From NCBI GenBank assembly GCA_020722705.1, contig DYKI01000004.1, positions 1 through 64,000 on the forward strand: 64,000 bases of DNA, in the 5' to 3' direction. A model generated the notes under the pieces. That model was not told the origin of the DNA. It saw nothing but the letters and a program-made list of their open reading frames with translations, and searched no databases. Shown here piece after piece: positions 49,878 to 58,725 of the stretch. The stretch comes from Chthonomonas calidirosea. Its GTDB lineage: Bacteria > Armatimonadota > Chthonomonadetes > Chthonomonadales > CAJBBX01. Both the position numbers and the translations under genes were made by a program. Within the stretch, counting starts at the first letter, position 1. The number at the start of each line of letters is the position of its first letter.

Positions 49878-51776
49878 GTGCAGCACAATGGAGGCGTCGC
49901 AGCCCGTGGCGTCTCCGGAGCGCCATGGGCTGCACCGCATCCAGTGACTGCCAACATGCCTACGGAAACCATTGCCCGCAAGTACCGCATCCTCCGCGAG
50001 ATAGCGCGGTCCAATGACGTTGTCTATGAGGCGCTGGATTCCGCCATGGGTCGGCGCCTTGCGATCAAGGAACTGCTGCTTCCGCCGAACCTCACCGGCA
50101 GCGCAAGAGCTGAGCGCATCGAGCGGTTCAACCGCGAGGCCAGAGCGGCGGGCAAGCTCTCGCACCACAACATCGTCACCGTCTATGACTTTGGCGAGGA
50201 TGCGGGCCGGTACTTCATTGCCATGGAGTACCTCGAGGGCGGCACCTTGCGGGATTTGCTTCAGGCGCGCGGGCAACTCGCACCACAGGAAGCTGCCGAT
50301 ATCGCTGCGCAGATACTGGCGGCACTTGGCCACGCTCACGCAAACCGTGTCGTCCATCGCGACGTCAAGCCGGACAACATCCACATACTTCCTGACGGCC
50401 TCATCAAGCTCACGGATTTCGGCATCGCGCGGCTCACCGAGGAGGCCTCGCTAACTGGCGACGGCCAGGTGTTCGGCACACCCAGCTACATGTCCCCCGA
50501 GCAGATTGCCGGTCGGTTCGTGGACCACCGCACCGACCTCTTCAGCCTGGGTGTCGTGCTGTACGAGATGCTCGCCGGAAGGAAGCCGTTCACGGGCGAC
50601 AGCGTCGTCAGCATCACGTATGCCATCATGAACGCCGAGCCGGCCCCGCTTGTCGGGGTTCCCTACCCGCTCGAGCGCCTTGTGTCGCGGGCTCTCAGCA
50701 AAGACCCGGCCATGCGCTGGCAGTCGGCGGAAGAGATGCGAACCGCCCTGAAAGAAGCCATGTCGGTGCCCGCCATGCTCGTTACGACGACCTCACCTCC
50801 GATTGGCCAATCGGCGCCGCCCCTCGCAGCGACGCAGTACACACCATGGCGGGCGCAGCCGTCTCCATGGCAGGGTCAGCAGCAGCCTTCAGTGCCGCCC
50901 GTTTATCCGGCGCAACCTGTGGGAACGGCGCCCGGAACGGCATCCGTCGCCCCGACACCACCCGCGCCATCGGCTCCACCAGGTACGGTAGTTGGCCCCT
51001 TCGCGACATGGGGAGCGCCATCCGCGCCACCCGGGGTCCCGCCGCCCGTCGTCAGGATGCCGGCCAGGCCGATCATCGGCGAGGGCACGGCGACTTTCCT
51101 GCGCCTGCTGCTGATCAGCTTCGTTCTCGCCGCCGCCATACTCGGCGCTGTGCTGCTCTTCGTGCGTTCCTATGAGGAGCACCGGCAGCACGGCGCGGTC
51201 ATGGCAATGCGGACCCGACTGGCTGAAGCCGAACAACTCATCGCGTCAGGTGACCTCGAAGGCGCGGCAAGCCGCTACGAGCAGATACTGGTCGGCGCTC
51301 CTCAGACAGAGGAGGGTCGAGTCGCCAGGACGAACCTGGCGACGGTTCTGAACCGTCTGGGCCTGCGCGCAGCGCAGATGGGCCAAGCCGACAACGCCGC
51401 CAGCCGATTTCAGGCCGTTCTGGACCTCTATTCGCGGTACCCCGAGGGAATGAACCAGGCGGACCTGCAGGAACGGCAGAACGCATATGAGAACCTGCAA
51501 GCATTGGCGTTACGGGTCCATTCGCCGACGGGCACCGATACCTACGGCCAGAGCGCAACGCCGCCACCCGCATCCGGCGACATGGGTGGAGCCCCGGCAT
51601 TGAGCGAGGCGCGCGCTCGTGAATACCTGGAGGCAGGCAACCAAGCCTATGAGGCCGGTGACATCGCGTCTGCCCGTGATCTGTGGACCCGCGCGGTCGG
51701 CGTGGCTCCCGGCACCGAGGCGGGCATGCAGGCACAGCGCCGGATCGAGCAGACGATGCAGGTTCCGGATTTCTGA
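49878..51776 (+). CDS. Hanks-type Ser/Thr protein kinase with TPR-like C-terminus
   Basis: A 632-residue protein. The kinase domain (about residues 34-290) has Lys63 in LAIKELLLP, HRDVKPDNIHIL, KLTDFGIARL and FGTPSYMSPEQ. The glycine-rich loop is replaced by EIARSNDVVYEA, which lacks all three glycines. A Pro/Ala-rich linker (about 310-400), one membrane helix (LLLISFVLAAAILGAVLLFV) and TPR-like helices (AEQLIASGDLEGAASRYEQI, EYLEAGNQAYEAGDIASARD) follow. Two starts are possible. GTG 49878 lies 7 bp after a TATAAT box and would be leaderless. ATG 49956 has no ribosome-binding site but sits right before the kinase fold. It may phosphorylate targets in response to envelope signals. Confidence 0.88.
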   Translation: MQHNGGVAARGVSGAPWAAPHPVTANMPTETIARKYRILREIARSNDVVYEALDSAMGRRLAIKELLLPPNLTGSARAERIERFNREARAAGKLSHHNIVTVYDFGEDAGRYFIAMEYLEGGTLRDLLQARGQLAPQEAADIAAQILAALGHAHANRVVHRDVKPDNIHILPDGLIKLTDFGIARLTEEASLTGDGQVFGTPSYMSPEQIAGRFVDHRTDLFSLGVVLYEMLAGRKPFTGDSVVSITYAIMNAEPAPLVGVPYPLERLVSRALSKDPAMRWQSAEEMRTALKEAMSVPAMLVTTTSPPIGQSAPPLAATQYTPWRAQPSPWQGQQQPSVPPVYPAQPVGTAPGTASVAPTPPAPSAPPGTVVGPFATWGAPSAPPGVPPPVVRMPARPIIGEGTATFLRLLLISFVLAAAILGAVLLFVRSYEEHRQHGAVMAMRTRLAEAEQLIASGDLEGAASRYEQILVGAPQTEEGRVARTNLATVLNRLGLRAAQMGQADNAASRFQAVLDLYSRYPEGMNQADLQERQNAYENLQALALRVHSPTGTDTYGQSATPPPASGDMGGAPALSEARAREYLEAGNQAYEAGDIASARDLWTRAVGVAPGTEAGMQAQRRIEQTMQVPDF

Positions 51777-51799
51777 CTTACCGTTACAAGGAGGCGAGC

Positions 51800-52891
51800 G
51801 TGCCTCGACACAGCAAACCCATTAGCAAACAAAAGCCCCTTGGCTATGCAGCCGAGGTGGAGGCCCTCCTCTTGGCTGGAGACGTCAACGCAGCCGACGC
51901 TCTCGCGGCGATGGCGGAGTCAGGTCCTCCCGAAACCGCCAAGGCGGCCAGGCGAGCGCTCCATCGCTTGGAACTGCGAGGCATCCGTCCGTCCCGCCAA
52001 TCGCCTAACGCCGGAAATCCGGTGCCGGCCACTCGCGATCAGAAGCACGGGATGGAGGCGGCTCGGATGGTCCAGTCAGACATGAGGGGCGAGCGAGCGT
52101 TCGTGTTGGCCCGCTCGGACAGCGCCGGGCAGGTCATCGAGTTCGTTGTCACCCCATCGGGCACCATTCGGAAGGTCACCAGGCTGCCCATCCGTCTGGA
52201 TGCGTACGTTGCGGACCATCCCGTCGAACTGGATGAGCCCCTCCTTTGCGCAAAGATACCTGCCGACTATGCGCGCTACAGAGTTCACGAGGCGGCGCGG
52301 CTGACCCGCGAGCTGAACGAGCTGCGGCCTGTTGGTCTGTCGGCTGCGCTGAGCGAGATCGGGCCGTGCGAGCGCGCCTACGAACGCTCATTGGTCTACG
52401 AACACATGCACGCAGGCACAGGCATCGTTTCGGCAGACGACGAGAAGGCCTTTCAGCGCGAAGCCATTACCATCATATTCGCATTCGATCCCCAGGGCGT
52501 CAGCGACTTCATCGAAGCATCTCTCGAGGTCCTGAACAGCCGCATTGTCCTGACCGATCAGCAGCGCGCTGACGAACTCAATCGCGTCTTGCGTTCAACC
52601 ATGGGGCGCATGATGCCGGTCCCGGTCTACGAGGAGGCGCTTCGCAGGCTTGAAGACCACGCGCTGCTGTACTATCTCGAAGGCGCAACAGCCAAGGCAC
52701 GCACCGTCCTGCTGCAGGCCGAGGAGGGCAGACGCGCTGATGGACCCGCGTCATGGCCTCTGGCCCAGTTTGCCGCCCGCATCGCACTTTTCCGATACGT
52801 GAGCGAGGAATCGGAAGGTCAGGAAGTGGAAATGCCAAGCATAGAGAGTGAGGACATAGCGCGTGCGCCGATCATTCATCTTCCTCGCTAG
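51800..52891 (+). CDS. Conserved-looking protein of unknown function
   Basis: A 363-residue, mostly helical, soluble protein I do not recognise. The first 110 residues are Ala/Arg-rich. Around 115-175 (MRGERAFVLARSDSAGQVIE, FVVTPSGTIRKVTRLPIRLD) there is a beta-rich part, and 180-340 is a helical region with ARYRVHEAARLTRELNELRP and ALLYYLEGATAKARTVLLQA. There is no signal peptide or membrane helix. The GTG at 51800 has a perfect AAGGAGG 5-6 bases upstream; the frame extends into the kinase gene but is not used. It lies 23 bp after the kinase and overlaps the glycerophosphodiesterase by 29 bp, so the three form one unit. Confidence 0.75.
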   Translation: MPRHSKPISKQKPLGYAAEVEALLLAGDVNAADALAAMAESGPPETAKAARRALHRLELRGIRPSRQSPNAGNPVPATRDQKHGMEAARMVQSDMRGERAFVLARSDSAGQVIEFVVTPSGTIRKVTRLPIRLDAYVADHPVELDEPLLCAKIPADYARYRVHEAARLTRELNELRPVGLSAALSEIGPCERAYERSLVYEHMHAGTGIVSADDEKAFQREAITIIFAFDPQGVSDFIEASLEVLNSRIVLTDQQRADELNRVLRSTMGRMMPVPVYEEALRRLEDHALLYYLEGATAKARTVLLQAEEGRRADGPASWPLAQFAARIALFRYVSEESEGQEVEMPSIESEDIARAPIIHLPR

Positions 52892-53690
52892 CCTGGCCGT
52901 TGGGATTCCCATGGCATACGGGTCCTGGCTCCTCTCGGCGACTCCCTCTCGTGCCGATCAGGCACGATCCAACCGCCGTGTTCTCGTCGCCGCGCATCGC
53001 GGAGGAGCATCCGCAGCGCCGGAGAACACGCTGGCCGCCATACGAAAGTCCATCGCGCTCGGGGCCGACTACGTTGAAGTGGACGTCCGGACAACCGCGG
53101 ATGGAGTGCTGGCGCTCATGCACGATCGCACGGTGGACCGAACCACCGATGGCACCGGCGAGGTGGCGAAGCTGAGCTGGTCGGAGATGTCACGGCTCAA
53201 TGCCAACGCTTCGGGGCGAGGCGGACGCCAACGGATACCCACCTTCGAGGAGGCCGCCAGGCTCTGCCGATCGCGCACGGGCCTCTACATTGACCATAAG
53301 GCAGCGTCCCCTTCGGCGGTGATCGCGGCCCTCGACAAAGCCGCATTCGCCGGCAAAGCAGTCGTCTATGGGACCCCCGAAACTCTCGCTGAGTACAGGA
53401 GAATCAGGCCGAAACTGGCCATCATGCCGGACCATCCCGACACCGCCGACCTGATGGCGAAACTGGCCGCCGAACTCCACCCTGAGACATTCGACGGCCA
53501 TTTGCGCGATTGGACCCGCGACCAGGTTGCGCAGGCGCACCGTCTGGGAGCCGAAGTCTGGATGGATGTCATGGGCCCGACCGACACCGAACAGGGCTGG
53601 GCTCACGCCATCGAAATGGGAGCAGACGCACTCCAGACCGACCACCCGGATCGCCTCATCGCCTATCTCCGATCACGCAAGCTCCGGTAG
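52863..53690 (+). CDS. Glycerophosphodiester phosphodiesterase
   Basis: A 275-residue GDPD with an N-terminal signal (FIFLASLAVGIPMAYGSWLL). VLVAAHRGGASAAPENTLAA, DYVEVDVRTTADGVLALMHD and ERTTDGTGEV-like (here DRTTDGTGEV) hold the catalytic His pair and metal Glu/Asp. It hydrolyses deacylated phospholipids to glycerol 3-phosphate and an alcohol outside the cytosol. The GTG start at 52863 is inside the end of the previous gene (29-bp overlap), with GAGG about 9 bases upstream. Confidence 0.9.
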   Translation: MRRSFIFLASLAVGIPMAYGSWLLSATPSRADQARSNRRVLVAAHRGGASAAPENTLAAIRKSIALGADYVEVDVRTTADGVLALMHDRTVDRTTDGTGEVAKLSWSEMSRLNANASGRGGRQRIPTFEEAARLCRSRTGLYIDHKAASPSAVIAALDKAAFAGKAVVYGTPETLAEYRRIRPKLAIMPDHPDTADLMAKLAAELHPETFDGHLRDWTRDQVAQAHRLGAEVWMDVMGPTDTEQGWAHAIEMGADALQTDHPDRLIAYLRSRKLR

Positions 53691-53776
53691 GCTGCTGCGG
53701 CCGATTCTGCTTCGTGCGGGGCTTCGGCGTCTCGCCGGTTTCTCACGTCCCGTCGGTCCTGCATCGTCGCCGGCGT

Positions 53777-54664
53777 TCACGCCTTGAGGGCACCCATCAG
53801 CACCGCGCCGAAGATGATCGCGGCGATCACGAGCCCGGCATACAACAGGGCGAAGGCCTCACTGCGCGCATAGTGGAACCGCCGCCAATGCGCCGCTACC
53901 ACCACAACCGCCATCGGGACCAGAGCAGGAAGACGCATGCCGGTGATGAGCACCACCAGCATGTACAGGCTCAAGACGATCGTCAGAGGCCAGACCGTGC
54001 GGCGGTAGCCCTCACGATCTCCAGCAAAGCGGCACATCGCAGCCGTGAAGAACGCGATGAACAGGAAATCCGCAAAGCCCACCACGGCGATCGGAGCCGC
54101 ACCGGACGTCGGGGCAGGCAGCTTCACGGTCATTGCCTCTGCAACCTTCTGGGCGCCAGGACTCTCGCTTGTCATGATCTGATGGACAGGTCCGCCCATC
54201 GTCACGGTCCAAAGGTCAACGAGAGCCAGGACCGCAGCCACCGGAGGCACCATGTTGACGTCTCGGAGCACCCTGGACAGCAGGATGCCGCATCCCGCGC
54301 CGAGCCCGATAAACCCCAGCTCGGCGAGACCCGGGATGACCATGATCCAGCGCCAGGGCGGAACCATGAAACCGAAGGCAGCCATCGCCCTCAGCGGCAC
54401 CACCGCAGCAGCGGCACATAGCATCAGGATCAGCGCGCCGCGCAGCGAGCGTACCGTGCGCCCGAGCGCACCGGTCAACATGACGACGAGCGCCAGGGAT
54501 ATGAGCGTGCTGATGAGGACCGTCCCAATCCGGTCATCGCGGATTCTCGGCGCGATCTGCCAGTAGACCAGGTACGCCGCGATCGGCCATACCGCCCCCA
54601 ATGGCCCGCTGCGGTCCGGGCTCTTCGGCTGCTGCTGGCTATTCTCTACCGTTTCCTGCTCCAT
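53777..54664 (-). CDS. Polytopic membrane protein with presenilin/SPP-like motifs
   Basis: A 295-residue protein with about nine hydrophobic segments. Three features recall GxGD intramembrane aspartyl proteases in the correct order: a membrane Asp at 150 (VLALVDLWTVTMG, compare Y-D), Asp199 in VVGFADFLFIAFF (compare GxGD), and RLPALVPM at 244-251 (compare the PAL motif before the last helix). A hydrophilic loop separates the two Asp. The third position of GxGD is Ala here. One extra hydrophobic segment follows the PAL-like part. No family name is certain and activity is unproven. It is convergent with the glycerophosphodiesterase and divergent from the ANTAR regulator. Confidence 0.55.
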   Translation of the reverse strand: MEQETVENSQQQPKSPDRSGPLGAVWPIAAYLVYWQIAPRIRDDRIGTVLISTLISLALVVMLTGALGRTVRSLRGALILMLCAAAAVVPLRAMAAFGFMVPPWRWIMVIPGLAELGFIGLGAGCGILLSRVLRDVNMVPPVAAVLALVDLWTVTMGGPVHQIMTSESPGAQKVAEAMTVKLPAPTSGAAPIAVVGFADFLFIAFFTAAMCRFAGDREGYRRTVWPLTIVLSLYMLVVLITGMRLPALVPMAVVVVAAHWRRFHYARSEAFALLYAGLVIAAIIFGAVLMGALKA

Positions 54665-54706
54665 CTATGGCTGGCGTCCCTTCTCCTTGTCGCACGGCAA
54701 CCGGCT

Positions 54707-54736
54707 TTGACTTGGCGACGCGCTGTATTGTACAAT
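54707..54736 (+). promoter_or_regulatory. Promoter for the ANTAR response regulator
   Basis: TTGACT (54707-54712) and TACAAT (54731-54736) with an 18-bp spacer. Transcription would start near 54743, leaving a leader of about 250 nt before the GTG at 54997. Confidence 0.75.
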
Positions 54737-54746
54737 GGAGGTGAAC

Positions 54747-54764
54747 CGCGGTCAAGCGACCGCG
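54747..54764 (+). promoter_or_regulatory. 5'-terminal hairpin in the regulator's leader
   Basis: CGCGGTC and GACCGCG make a perfect 7-bp stem with the tetraloop AAGC, only a few nucleotides from the predicted transcription start. The rest of the 250-nt leader to 54996 has no gene I can support. The loop does not match the hexaloop of known ANTAR target RNAs, so I do not call it one. Confidence 0.45.
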
Positions 54765-54996
54765 CCCATACCAACCGGGTGCCGACGATGAGGACGGCGC
54801 CTCTTGCAGCATATGTCACGCCTCGGAAGGACGTGGCGCGTTGTGGTGCGTCGCACCTTATCCCCGTCGTGTCCATCCGCTTCGCATCGCACGTGCGTTC
54901 CGCCCATGGTCGCCGTCCGAGCGTCGTGCAGGGAGTTGCAACCCGCCCTTTGCCACCCACCTCGACTATAGCCTTCGCTGTTTGGAGATACGCCAA

Positions 54997-55593
54997 GTGA
55001 CAGATACGAGTAACCAGAACCGACAACTGCGCATCGTGATTGCCGACGATGAGCCGGTGATTCGCATTGATCTGCGAAACACCCTCGAGGAACTCGGCTA
55101 TGCCGTCGTCGCCGAAGCAGGCGACGGGCAGAAGGCTCTCGAAGCCATTCGCGCACTCAGACCCGATGTTGTAATCCTCGACATCAAGATGCCGCTGATG
55201 GACGGCATTGATGTTGCCAGGGCCATCCACGCTGAGCAGATCGCTCCTGTCCTTCTGCTGACCGCCTACACCGAGGCCGACCTCGTGCATCGCGCCAAGG
55301 ACGCCGGCGTCTACTACTACCTTGTCAAGCCCTTCAAGCAGTCGGAGGTCGTTCCGGCCATCGAGATCACGCTGAGCAGGTGGGAGGAACACCTCGCGCT
55401 CGAACGGGAGGCCCGAGACCTTGAGGACAAACTCGAGACACGCAAGTCGGTTGACCGAGCCAAGGGCATCCTGATGGATCAGTATGGTCTGAAGGAACAA
55501 GAGGCGTTCCGGCGCATACAGCTTCAAAGCATGAACACACGCAAGACCATGCGCGACATAGCCGAGGCGATCATCCTGTCCCACAACGTCTAG
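54997..55593 (+). CDS. ANTAR-domain response regulator (antiterminator)
   Basis: A 198-residue protein. The receiver domain has the acidic pair and phosphoacceptor (IVIADDEPVIRI, VVILDIKMPLMDG), the Thr (LLLTAYTE) and Lys (YLVKPFKQ). A coiled linker leads to an ANTAR RNA-binding domain (VDRAKGILMDQYGLKEQEAF, RRIQLQSMNTRKTMRDIAEA). Such proteins bind paired hairpins in mRNA leaders and prevent termination. The GTG start has GGAG about 9 bases upstream; open frame before it is leader sequence. The GAF/HisKA_2 kinase 94 bp downstream is the likely partner, as in EutV/EutW. Confidence 0.92.
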   Translation: MTDTSNQNRQLRIVIADDEPVIRIDLRNTLEELGYAVVAEAGDGQKALEAIRALRPDVVILDIKMPLMDGIDVARAIHAEQIAPVLLLTAYTEADLVHRAKDAGVYYYLVKPFKQSEVVPAIEITLSRWEEHLALEREARDLEDKLETRKSVDRAKGILMDQYGLKEQEAFRRIQLQSMNTRKTMRDIAEAIILSHNV

Positions 55594-55686
55594 CTCGAGT
55601 CGCTGATGCTTCGGCAGACCATGTCCCCATCGGTCCCGTGGATACCATAGGCTCCAGGCGCCCACGATCGTTCAGGAGGCTCTCAC

Positions 55687-57504
55687 ATGTCGGCGTTCTC
55701 CAGAAGCGGCAAGCTCCACGCGAAGTTTCGCAGCCTCTTCCGAAATCGAGCTCACGGCCCGGCGGTGGCACCGCCTGACCCCGCTTCGGCGAATGACCCA
55801 GAGGCCCTTCGTCACGAGATCGAACTTCGCGACGCCGCACTGCGCGAGGCCGAGCAGGTCATCGGCTCGCTTCGCAGGGAGCTGGACGAGCGCCGGCTCG
55901 AGGTGGATGCGCTGAGACGCGTCGGAGAGGCCGTCGGGGCCATTTTCGACATCGAGGACATGCTCAAGGTCACGGTTGACGTAGCCATCCACGTAACCGG
56001 CACCGACTCCTGCCAGGTCTACCTCCTCGATCCCCGCACCAACGAGCTCGTGCTCCGGGCTGCCGACGAGACGGGCCGGAGCATGATCGGCCGCATCCGC
56101 TTGAAGGTTGGAGAGGGCATCACCGGCTGGGCAGCACGCGAACGCAAGCCCGTCGCCGTATCCCGCAACGCCTCCGCCGATCATCGCTTCAAGTACTTTC
56201 CGGAAATCCATGAGGAGGAATACCAGAGCATCCTCTCCGTACCCCTCCTGTCTCGCAACCGCGTCCTTGGCGTCGTCAACGTACGCACGCGCGAGCCGAG
56301 AGAATACAGCAAGGTCCAGATGCGCCTGCTGTCCAGCATTGCGGGCCAGGTCGCCGGAGCGATCGAAAAGGCCCGGCGCACCCGCGACCTGGAGCGGACC
56401 GCAGTCCAGCTTCAGCACCTTTCCGAGGTCAGCGAAGCCATCATGTCGAACGTGTATCTCGACGACATGCTTTTCAAGTTCGTCGAGATGACCGCGCGAG
56501 CGATGTCCTATCGCATCTGCACCATCATGCTCGTAGACCATCAGTCGCAGGAGCTTGTCATCAAGGCCACGTGCGGATCCGACGGAAAAGCCCCCATTCC
56601 CGAATACGTCTCCAAGCCCCCCGTCAAGATCGGTGAGAGTATCGCCGGTCGAGCGGCACGTGAGGGTCGTGTGATGACGGTAGCGGACGTCAAGAAGCAT
56701 CCCCATACCCGCTTTCCCGACATTGCCGAGCGTGCGGGGCTGACCTCCCTTGCGTCGGTTCCTCTCATGATCAAAGGCGAGGTCCTTGGCGTTCTCAACT
56801 GCTACACCGAGCGGGTCCACGAGTTCACCCCCGAGGAGCTGACCATCCTTCAGGCGTTGGGCGCCCAAGCAGCCCTGGCCATCCAAACCGCTCGCCTCAT
56901 GATCAAGTCAGCCGTCATCCAGGAGATGCACCATCGCGTCAAGAACAACCTTCAGCAGATCGCCAGCCTCGTGCGGCTTCAGATGCGCTATAGCGCATAC
57001 GCGACGGTTGAGGAGGCCATGAACGACACCCTGAGCCGCATTCAGGCCATTGCTGCCGTACATGAGCTCCTCCTGAGCCACGACCTCGACAGTGTCAGCA
57101 TCGGCAGGCTGGCCGAGCAGATACTGACGGCAACCAAACAGAGCGTCGTCGCCCCGAGCAAGTCCATCGTAACCGAGGTGTCCGGCCCCGACGTGCGCCT
57201 CCCCCTCAGCCATGCCACCACCTTCGCGCTCGTCCTGAACGAGCTCGTCCAGAACGCGGTGGAGCACGGCTTTCGAGACACGTCTTCGGGCCGGATCGCC
57301 GTCACGACCATACAGGAAGACTCCGACATCGTCGTGACCGTCGCCAACGACGGCAGCCCCCTACCTGAGGGCTTCGATCCGACGCAGACCGGGCGTCTGG
57401 GCCTGAAGATCGTGGACAGCCTCGTTCGGGGCGGTCTCAACGGCACGTTCGAGATGGAAAACAGCGACGGAATCGTGGCCCGGGTCAGGTTCCCGGCGCC
57501 GTAG
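55687..57504 (+). CDS. GAF-domain sensor histidine kinase (HisKA_2 type)
   Basis: A 605-residue soluble kinase. A short coiled coil (ALREAEQVIGSLRRELDERR) is followed by two GAF domains (about 78-220, with GEGITGWAARERKPVAVS; and about 240-405, with GESIAGRAAREGRVMTVADV). Then comes the HisKA_2 phosphoacceptor site VIQEMHHRVKNNLQQIASLV and an ATPase domain (ALVLNELVQNAVEHGF, GRLGLKIVDSLVRGG). There is no membrane segment, so it senses a cytosolic ligand or redox state. It should phosphorylate the ANTAR regulator encoded just upstream. AGGAGG precedes the ATG. Confidence 0.92.
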   Translation: MSAFSRSGKLHAKFRSLFRNRAHGPAVAPPDPASANDPEALRHEIELRDAALREAEQVIGSLRRELDERRLEVDALRRVGEAVGAIFDIEDMLKVTVDVAIHVTGTDSCQVYLLDPRTNELVLRAADETGRSMIGRIRLKVGEGITGWAARERKPVAVSRNASADHRFKYFPEIHEEEYQSILSVPLLSRNRVLGVVNVRTREPREYSKVQMRLLSSIAGQVAGAIEKARRTRDLERTAVQLQHLSEVSEAIMSNVYLDDMLFKFVEMTARAMSYRICTIMLVDHQSQELVIKATCGSDGKAPIPEYVSKPPVKIGESIAGRAAREGRVMTVADVKKHPHTRFPDIAERAGLTSLASVPLMIKGEVLGVLNCYTERVHEFTPEELTILQALGAQAALAIQTARLMIKSAVIQEMHHRVKNNLQQIASLVRLQMRYSAYATVEEAMNDTLSRIQAIAAVHELLLSHDLDSVSIGRLAEQILTATKQSVVAPSKSIVTEVSGPDVRLPLSHATTFALVLNELVQNAVEHGFRDTSSGRIAVTTIQEDSDIVVTVANDGSPLPEGFDPTQTGRLGLKIVDSLVRGGLNGTFEMENSDGIVARVRFPAP

Positions 57505-57525
57505 CGCGCGAGGCCGTCAACCGGG

Positions 57526-57531
57526 TATACT
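57526..57531 (+). promoter_or_regulatory. Candidate -10 for the rplJ-rplL operon
   Basis: TATACT lies 22 bp after the stop of the histidine kinase and just before the L10 leader. No -35 near consensus is seen at the right distance. Confidence 0.45.
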
Positions 57532-57539
57532 CCCCGCGT

Positions 57540-57625
57540 TGTTCCGCCAAGGAACCGCCTGCCGAAGACAGCGGGAGCCATATGGCTCAATGCCGGTCCA
57601 AGACCGGGTCCCGCCGAGGAGGGAA
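57540..57625 (+). ncRNA. Ribosomal protein L10 leader
   Basis: The segment contains the L10-leader hallmarks CCTGCCGAAGACAGCGGG and, further on, CCGCCGAGGAGGG. Between them are two perfect hairpins: GAGCC paired with GGCTC around ATAT, and CCGGTC paired with GACCGG around CAA. L10, bound with L7/L12, represses its own operon by binding this RNA. It lies 135-220 nt before rplJ. The boundaries are approximate. Confidence 0.8.
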
Positions 57626-57759
57626 TGCCACTTTGGACCCGTTCGTAGGTCCTCTGCGCACCTGCCCCCGTCTTTCAACGCCTTCGGCATCGGTCCCCGG
57701 GTGGGTCATTGCCAATGGATCGCGGCCATGCCGGTTCCATCGAGGAGGTGAGACGGAAC

Positions 57760-58305
57760 ATGCGAAGATCAAGCCCGCGCGCCGACAAGGTTGAGGCCGT
57801 CGCCGAACTGCGGGCATCGCTGGAGAAGGCTGCCGGCGTAATCTTCACCAACTACCGTGGGCTCACGGTGAGTGAGATAACCACACTGCGCCGCGCCCTG
57901 CGCCCGGTCGGCGGGCAATACCACGTTGTCAAGAATACGCTCATGCTTCGCGCTCTTGGCGACAACGCCCCGGACGAGCTGGCATCGCTCCTTAAAGGGC
58001 CCACTGCTGTCGCCATCGCGCTCGACGATCCTGTAGCTGCGTCCAAGGCGCTGCTGACGTTCCTGCGGGACCTGAGGAAGCCGGAGGTCGCTGTGAAGGG
58101 CGGCTACGTTGACGGACGGGTGTTCGACCCGGACGGAATCACTGCCCTCTCTAAGGCTCCGCCGAAGCAGGTGCTGCAGGGACAGGTGGTGGGCACGCTG
58201 CAGGCACCGCTTACGAACTTCGCCGGCACGTTGAACGGCGTTTTGGGTGAGTTCGCAAGGACACTTCAGGCCCTGGCCGATCAACGACAGGCTCAGGCCC
58301 AATAG
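57760..58305 (+). CDS. rplJ: 50S ribosomal protein L10
   Basis: A 181-residue L10. KVEAVAELRASLEKAAGVIF, NYRGLTVSEITTLRRALR and NTLMLRALGDNA are the conserved N-terminal RNA-binding part, and the C-terminal helix (GVLGEFARTLQALADQR) binds L7/L12 dimers. It forms the base of the ribosomal stalk. GAGGAGGTGA lies upstream of the ATG at 57760; the in-frame ATG at 57709 falls in the leader and is not used. No rplK or rplA lies upstream, so the operon here is only rplJ-rplL. Confidence 0.96.
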   Translation: MRRSSPRADKVEAVAELRASLEKAAGVIFTNYRGLTVSEITTLRRALRPVGGQYHVVKNTLMLRALGDNAPDELASLLKGPTAVAIALDDPVAASKALLTFLRDLRKPEVAVKGGYVDGRVFDPDGITALSKAPPKQVLQGQVVGTLQAPLTNFAGTLNGVLGEFARTLQALADQRQAQAQ

Positions 58306-58320
58306 CGAAAGGATATACAC

Positions 58321-58704
<384 letters not shown>

Positions 58705-58725
58705 TTCAGTTCAGGGGGCCGGTGG

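Noticed and set aside
54747..54764. Regulator-leader hairpin as an ANTAR target
   Set aside because: The loop has four bases rather than the six with conserved A1 and G4 expected for ANTAR sites, and only one hairpin is clear.
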